From positions 62,001-126,000 of the forward strand of contig CAZCFY010000002.1 in the NCBI GenBank assembly GCA_964498095.1: a stretch of DNA of 64,000 nucleotides. Reading direction: 5' to 3'. Position numbers and translations under genes: made by a program. Below, piece after piece: positions 60,412 to 64,000 of the stretch; the stretch's first letter is position 1; every line of letters starts with the position of its first letter. This DNA is from SG-bin7 sp964498095. Its GTDB lineage: Bacteria > Bdellovibrionota > Bdellovibrionia > Bdellovibrionales > SG-bin7. The notes beneath the pieces were generated by a model. It made no database searches and was not told where the DNA came from. It saw only the letters and a list, made by a program, of their open reading frames with translations.

Positions 60412-61011
60412 TTACTTTGGAAAACTAACTTCGGCCGCACCCATGGGACCGGCGAGAGTAAATTTAACGGGACCGGACTGTGCCGCCGTTGCTGGCAAGC
60501 GAAATTTAACCAAATAAGGTGTGCTCCAGCGGTTGTGGTAGGGATATAGCTTTACGAGTTCGGGAAACTCATCGGTGTTTTTAATAACTGTGCCTTCAAA
60601 ACGACGGCCATTGGCTTCGAGATAAACTTGCCAGATAGAACTTTTCTTTCCCAGGTTATTGTCTTTGGGATAGGGAGTAAAAAAACTTAAGAAAAAATAG
60701 GTGTCGTAGTTGAGCTCATCGAGAACTTTATTTAACTCCGTCTGAAGCTTTTCTTGCGACCACTGCAAATAGGTGGCTTGATAACGCTTTCCGGCTTCGC
60801 GAACTTCGCTATTTAGATATGTAACGTTAAATTCAAAGGCGTTATAAAAGCCAGAATAAACGACTTTTCGCTCTGACCACTTTTCAACGGTGTCAGCATA
60901 TTTGTCGGGGTCAAACTCGTGGCCGAAGGTATGACTACCTTCTTCCTTTGTATCTTTGCTGGTGCAGCCCCACAGAAATAAAGTGGCAAAAGCTATTGCA
61001 AGAATTCTCAT
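60412..61011 (-). CDS. small lipoprotein of unknown function
   Basis: The 199-residue product has a signal peptide with lipobox FLWGC. The mature part contains aromatic and charged residues in a probable beta/alpha fold (NAFEFNVTYLNSEVRE, YDTYFFLSFFTPYPKDN, STPYLVKFRLP). No domain is recognised. It shares a 4-base ATGA overlap with the upstream hydrolase gene, so they are probably expressed together. It is convergent with the methyltransferase gene. Confidence 0.75.
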   Translation of the reverse strand: MRILAIAFATLFLWGCTSKDTKEEGSHTFGHEFDPDKYADTVEKWSERKVVYSGFYNAFEFNVTYLNSEVREAGKRYQATYLQWSQEKLQTELNKVLDELNYDTYFFLSFFTPYPKDNNLGKKSSIWQVYLEANGRRFEGTVIKNTDEFPELVKLYPYHNRWSTPYLVKFRLPATAAQSGPVKFTLAGPMGAAEVSFPK

Positions 61012-61859
61012 GATTTAGTCAAAAATCCCTTTAAGAAATTGTTGAGATCAGTATATACCGTTTCTCGACCTATATCGTTAAAAATTTCGTGATAGTAACC
61101 CTTATAGACCTTTAAGTCTTTACGTTGGGAACCAAGCCGTTCAAAAAATCTTTCTGCGGCCTTTCGGCTAGTAATTTTATCGTCGCCGGCAAGCTGCATA
61201 AGAATGGGAAGGCGAATTTTCCCAGCGTTTAGCAGCGCAAAGTTAAACGTATCAATCATCCCCAAGTAGAGCGCCAAGGATATGCGGTCGTGGCGAAGTG
61301 GATCACGGTCATAAGTGCGGTAGACGGACTCGTCGCGGGTGAGATCTTCGTAAATTATTTCGTTGTTCAAAGTGAGAGAGGGAATCCAGGATTTCAAAAA
61401 GCGTGCGGCCATATCTTTTACGGCTGGGACGGGTAGCGCAATTCCCAAAAGTGGGGAACTAAAAGTCGCGGCCGTAAATCCCAAATCACCAAATTTTATC
61501 AGAGCGTTAATATTTACAAGACCACCCATTGAATGGCCCAGGAGAAAATAAGGTTTGGGCAGATTTATTTTGTTGATCGTTTCGGCCAGAACTTTTAAAT
61601 CTTGCGAAAAATCATCAAAAGAGTTCACGGCTCCGCGTTTACCTTCGGACTTTCCATGACCCCGCATGTCCCAACCGCACATTGTCCATCCGTGGGGTAA
61701 CATCCCGTCAACTAGTCTTTGGTAGCACTCGGAGTGTTCGGCTAAACCGTGCGTTACGACGATGGTCCCGCAAGAATTTGGAGGTTCCCAGGTTTGATAA
61801 AATAATTCCGCGCCATCAAAGCCGCGGAAGTGTCCTTCTCGACGCTGCATAGGTTTCAT
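61008..61859 (-). CDS. alpha/beta hydrolase, monoacylglycerol lipase-like
   Basis: The product of about 283 residues belongs to the serine hydrolase lysophospholipase/monoacylglycerol lipase group. VTHGLAEHSE is the oxyanion region, GWDMRGHGKSEG is typical, GHSMGG carries the nucleophilic serine, LAGDDKITS the acid and YHEIFND the catalytic histidine. No signal peptide is visible. The start at 61859 (MKPMQRR) is preferred; an in-frame start at 61886 adds nine residues. It probably cleaves membrane or prey-derived glycerides, the latter being inference from likely lifestyle. Confidence 0.88.
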   Translation of the reverse strand: MKPMQRREGHFRGFDGAELFYQTWEPPNSCGTIVVTHGLAEHSECYQRLVDGMLPHGWTMCGWDMRGHGKSEGKRGAVNSFDDFSQDLKVLAETINKINLPKPYFLLGHSMGGLVNINALIKFGDLGFTAATFSSPLLGIALPVPAVKDMAARFLKSWIPSLTLNNEIIYEDLTRDESVYRTYDRDPLRHDRISLALYLGMIDTFNFALLNAGKIRLPILMQLAGDDKITSRKAAERFFERLGSQRKDLKVYKGYYHEIFNDIGRETVYTDLNNFLKGFLTKS

Positions 61860-61917
61860 TGTCAGATGAATCCACATAACGGTCAAGAATCACAAGATAA
61901 ATTCCGTTATTACTGTC

Positions 61918-62463
61918 ATGATGTACAGCCTGAGAATCCTCGCACGGACTTTAGTCATTCTCATACTACTTATGGGGTTTGAAACCTTTGCCCAAGAAGA
62001 CAAGCCAGATGAAATTGGCGCTAACGTAGGTTCTGAAATGGGTTTTCATGTCGGTCGTCTTTTGCCGGATCAAATAAACGGACTTACCGAAATCATTTCG
62101 GGTTGGGGCGTTCGCTATGGCACAAAGACAGCGCGGGGCTTTGTGGAATTTGGCGGAAACTTTCATAGTGGCGAAGGCTCTACTTATAACACGCTGTCAG
62201 TGAGTATGCGTGGGGATATTCCTGTGGAAAGCTTGGTCGCCGAAGTATTTGGCGGCTTTGACTTAGCGCAAATTTCCACGCCATTAACTGGTGAGTCATC
62301 TTACTTAGGTGGCGGGCATGTTGGCGGCGGAATTATGGCCCTCATCGGTGGAGATGTTTGGTTTCGTTCCGACATGAAATTTAATATTAATCCGGGCACG
62401 AGCCTATACATCGGCTTCGGCTTTGTCATTCGATTTGCCGAAGGTTCTGGCGGCGCCCGTTAA
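61918..62463 (+). CDS. small secreted beta-rich protein, probable outer-membrane protein
   Basis: The 181-residue product has a signal peptide ending in TFAQ. The mature part has Gly-rich strands (GFHVGRLLPDQINGL, GWGVRYGTKTARGFVEFGGNF, TSLYIGFGFVIRFAEG), as in small barrel proteins. The final residues GSGGAR are not aromatic, although the preceding strand IRF is. No family is recognised. It is divergent from the hydrolase gene and convergent with the pilin-like gene. Confidence 0.65.
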   Translation: MMYSLRILARTLVILILLMGFETFAQEDKPDEIGANVGSEMGFHVGRLLPDQINGLTEIISGWGVRYGTKTARGFVEFGGNFHSGEGSTYNTLSVSMRGDIPVESLVAEVFGGFDLAQISTPLTGESSYLGGGHVGGGIMALIGGDVWFRSDMKFNINPGTSLYIGFGFVIRFAEGSGGAR

Positions 62464-62471
62464 AATTCTAA

Positions 62472-63236
62472 TCAGATATTTGCTTTAATTCCAGAGTCCT
62501 TATTGGGAACACCATCGCAAGAGAAATTCCAAAATCCGACCTCATGATATGATCCGCCCATTGCGGTGCAGATGCTATGACCATTATTAGCCTCGGCAGG
62601 ATTGTCGTCACACCCATAAGAGAAGCCGCATGTCGGCTCCATGGTTAAGCGTCCTTGACAGGTAGATTGGCGAAGGCAATTTATAGATACTTTGCGTTCA
62701 ATGTAGACAGTGCCATCACCTTCGGGTGCGGTTGTTGAGCTGGGCGAGCGTCCGCAAGGTTCTGTTGCGGCGATGGCGCCGGGGCCATCTTTTAATCTTA
62801 CCGAGCCAATATTTCGCGAGGCTACGATTCCAAATCCGCGCTTTTTGTAAGTAATCGACATGTCGTATGTGGCTGGAGTTTTAGTATTTCTTTTACTTAG
62901 TTCGTAACTCTGGATTTCAATATTGGGTTTACCGTATTTGTCGATTAAATTGCCAAGTGGGCTTGCTTTAATTTTCTCTAAGACGTTGCTCTTGTTTTCG
63001 AGTTGTTGATTGGCTATCTGCAACCCAGCAAATGTTTGATTACAGACATCAACGTCACCAAGAAGTCTTGAAACTTCCACGCCCAAAGAAACGGCGGTTA
63101 GCCCTGACTCCAAATCCTGAATAAATTTTTGCTGGTTTATCATCAGTGTTGTTGTCGCTGTGGCGATTAGTAAACCGACACCTAAAGCAATCACTGTACT
63201 TATTAATGAAAAACCTGATTGCGATTTAAGGATCAT
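62472..63236 (-). CDS. pilin-like protein without Glu5
   Basis: The 254-residue product begins with a short leader and a prepilin peptidase-type site, SGFSLISTVIALGVGLLIA, followed by a long hydrophobic helix as in type IV pilins and pseudopilins. Position 5 of the mature protein is serine, not the usual glutamate, as in some minor pseudopilins. The globular part has eight cysteines, mostly in its last 75 residues, suggesting disulfides. AGGGGG lies 7 bases before the ATG. No other pilus genes are in the window. Membership is by N-terminal motif only. Confidence 0.7.
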   Translation of the reverse strand: MILKSQSGFSLISTVIALGVGLLIATATTTLMINQQKFIQDLESGLTAVSLGVEVSRLLGDVDVCNQTFAGLQIANQQLENKSNVLEKIKASPLGNLIDKYGKPNIEIQSYELSKRNTKTPATYDMSITYKKRGFGIVASRNIGSVRLKDGPGAIAATEPCGRSPSSTTAPEGDGTVYIERKVSINCLRQSTCQGRLTMEPTCGFSYGCDDNPAEANNGHSICTAMGGSYHEVGFWNFSCDGVPNKDSGIKANI

Positions 63237-63572
63237 AGAATGCCCCCTTAATATAATTCTAGAGCCTTTTGCCTATGAGAAATTCTTCATTTTGGCAAAA
63301 AGATGACTCATTTTGAGACGCTGTTTTACTGTTTTATTTGGATTTAGCAGCCGGCTACTGAGATTGCTAATTTGTTAAGTGAGGGACAGATTCGAGGATG
63401 ACCGCATCAAAGATTGAGACATCCTTTCTAAAATATACTCTGGACGCCCGAACTTAACTTGGACCTTCTTCCTTTTTATCTACCATCTCTTCAATTCCTT
63501 CCAAATCATGCTCAAGTTCCAGAGGCTACCACTTCTGAGACTGCGATTTTTCCGCGAAGCTCCGCCCTGCCG
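63237..63572. other. intergenic region behind the window-edge gene
   Basis: This 336-base stretch lies between two minus-strand genes. A 64-codon + strand frame (63459-63653) overlaps the end of the next gene and is not credible. I see the ribosome site of the pilin-like gene near its start, and no other structure. Confidence 0.4.
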
Positions 63573-64000
63573 TTAGGGATCGTTTGGAATTTCATTTGCG
63601 GCTTCAAGCAGTTCTTTGACCCTCTGGTCGAATCCCAAAGTGATTTCCTGTAGCCATATCTCAGGAGTAGAAATTTCGTGGTTTGCTTGAGGCGCCTCAG
63701 CCTTATGGAGATCTACAAAGTCTTCGGCAATTTTTTGAAGCTTTGTAAAATCCTCTTGCGTAAGATTTATTTTTTTATAAATCGCGGAGTTGCCATTAAA
63801 TGTGCTTCCCGTTTTAACCGTAGGTAATATCTCATCGCGCGAAATTCTAACTCCTGTCGTTAGACAGATATTCAACATAACGGCTGCCAGCGGGGAAACG
63901 TAAGGACGGGAATAAAATTCGATGGCACTTAATGACGAATCTTTGGGTTGAGACTTATCTCGAGTTGTCTCTAAGAGAGCCGGTAAGATCGCAGAAAATG
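63573..64000 (-). CDS. hypothetical protein, N-terminus outside window
   Basis: The frame is open from the window edge to a TAA at 63573-63575, so the gene is cut at its 5' end. The readable part has about 141 residues. It includes SLSAIEFYSRPYVSPLAAVMLNIC, a mixed polar stretch, and a helical end (FTKLQKIAEDFVDLHKAEA, GFDQRVKELLEAANE). An internal ATG at 63878 exists but the coding character extends upstream of it. No family is recognised. Confidence 0.55.
   Translation of the reverse strand, partial: FSAILPALLETTRDKSQPKDSSLSAIEFYSRPYVSPLAAVMLNICLTTGVRISRDEILPTVKTGSTFNGNSAIYKKINLTQEDFTKLQKIAEDFVDLHKAEAPQANHEISTPEIWLQEITLGFDQRVKELLEAANEIPNDP

Noticed and set aside
63459..63653. 64-codon + strand frame near the right edge
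   Set aside because: It overlaps the end of the minus-strand partial gene and has no ribosome site.

Overview
The window looks like chromosomal DNA of a Gram-negative, LPS-making bacterium of the Bdellovibrionota type (Bdellovibrio-like). This is inference. The basis is a nearly complete division and cell-wall (dcw) cluster, a MurE carrying the meso-diaminopimelate motif, a UDP-2,3-diacylglucosamine hydrolase, an unusually large number of small lipoproteins and beta-barrel outer-membrane proteins, PEGA-domain proteins and a lipoprotein with a phage tail-collar-like domain. No rRNA, tRNA, CRISPR array or prophage was seen.

Layout. (1) 1-19837, dcw cluster on the + strand: ftsI (5' end outside the window), a thioredoxin-fold lipoprotein, murE, murF, then a break with a reversed small gene and a decayed reading frame, then mraY, murD, ftsW, murG, murC, murB, a small lipoprotein, a reversed DOMON-like gene, ddl, ftsQ, ftsA and ftsZ. 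Stop/start overlaps (ATGA or GTGA) link many of these. (2) 19845-21629: lpxH, a small outer-membrane protein and a GNAT acetyltransferase. (3) 21673-27697, minus strand: PEGA lipoprotein, recN, nadK and an M3 metallopeptidase (dcp). (4) 27730-34722: a tyrosine/glycine-rich lipoprotein, an AMIN-like protein overlapping an outer-membrane protein gene, a reversed set of Ser/Thr kinase, long-chain acyl-CoA synthetase and DUF4382-like protein, then coaE. (5) 34790-43133: an envelope region with three paralogous outer-membrane proteins of a FadL/PorV-like type, a tail-collar lipoprotein, a REP-associated tyrosine transposase (RAYT) with an expanded C-terminal repeat, strong hairpins and more lipoproteins. 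(6) 43154-48813: an AddB/AddA helicase-nuclease pair. (7) 49002-60394: a tight eight-gene operon carrying seven CXXCH haem-binding motifs. (8) 60412-64000: a lipoprotein, an alpha/beta hydrolase, a small outer-membrane protein, a pilin-like protein and a gene cut by the window edge.

The most interesting unit is the 49002-60394 operon. It encodes a di-haem lipoprotein, an FG-GAP beta-propeller lipoprotein, a LamG-like secreted protein with a DUF1588-like CXXCH region, a cysteine-containing lipoprotein, a Tat-exported DUF1501-like protein, a Calx-beta di-haem lipoprotein, a di-haem cytochrome fused to a predicted beta-barrel, and a soluble protein joining a zinc-ribbon-like start, a carnosine-N-methyltransferase-like domain and a PqqD-like tail. 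I infer a cell-surface redox or degradative complex with a possible outer-membrane electron conduit and a dedicated modifying enzyme. Its function is not known from the sequence alone.
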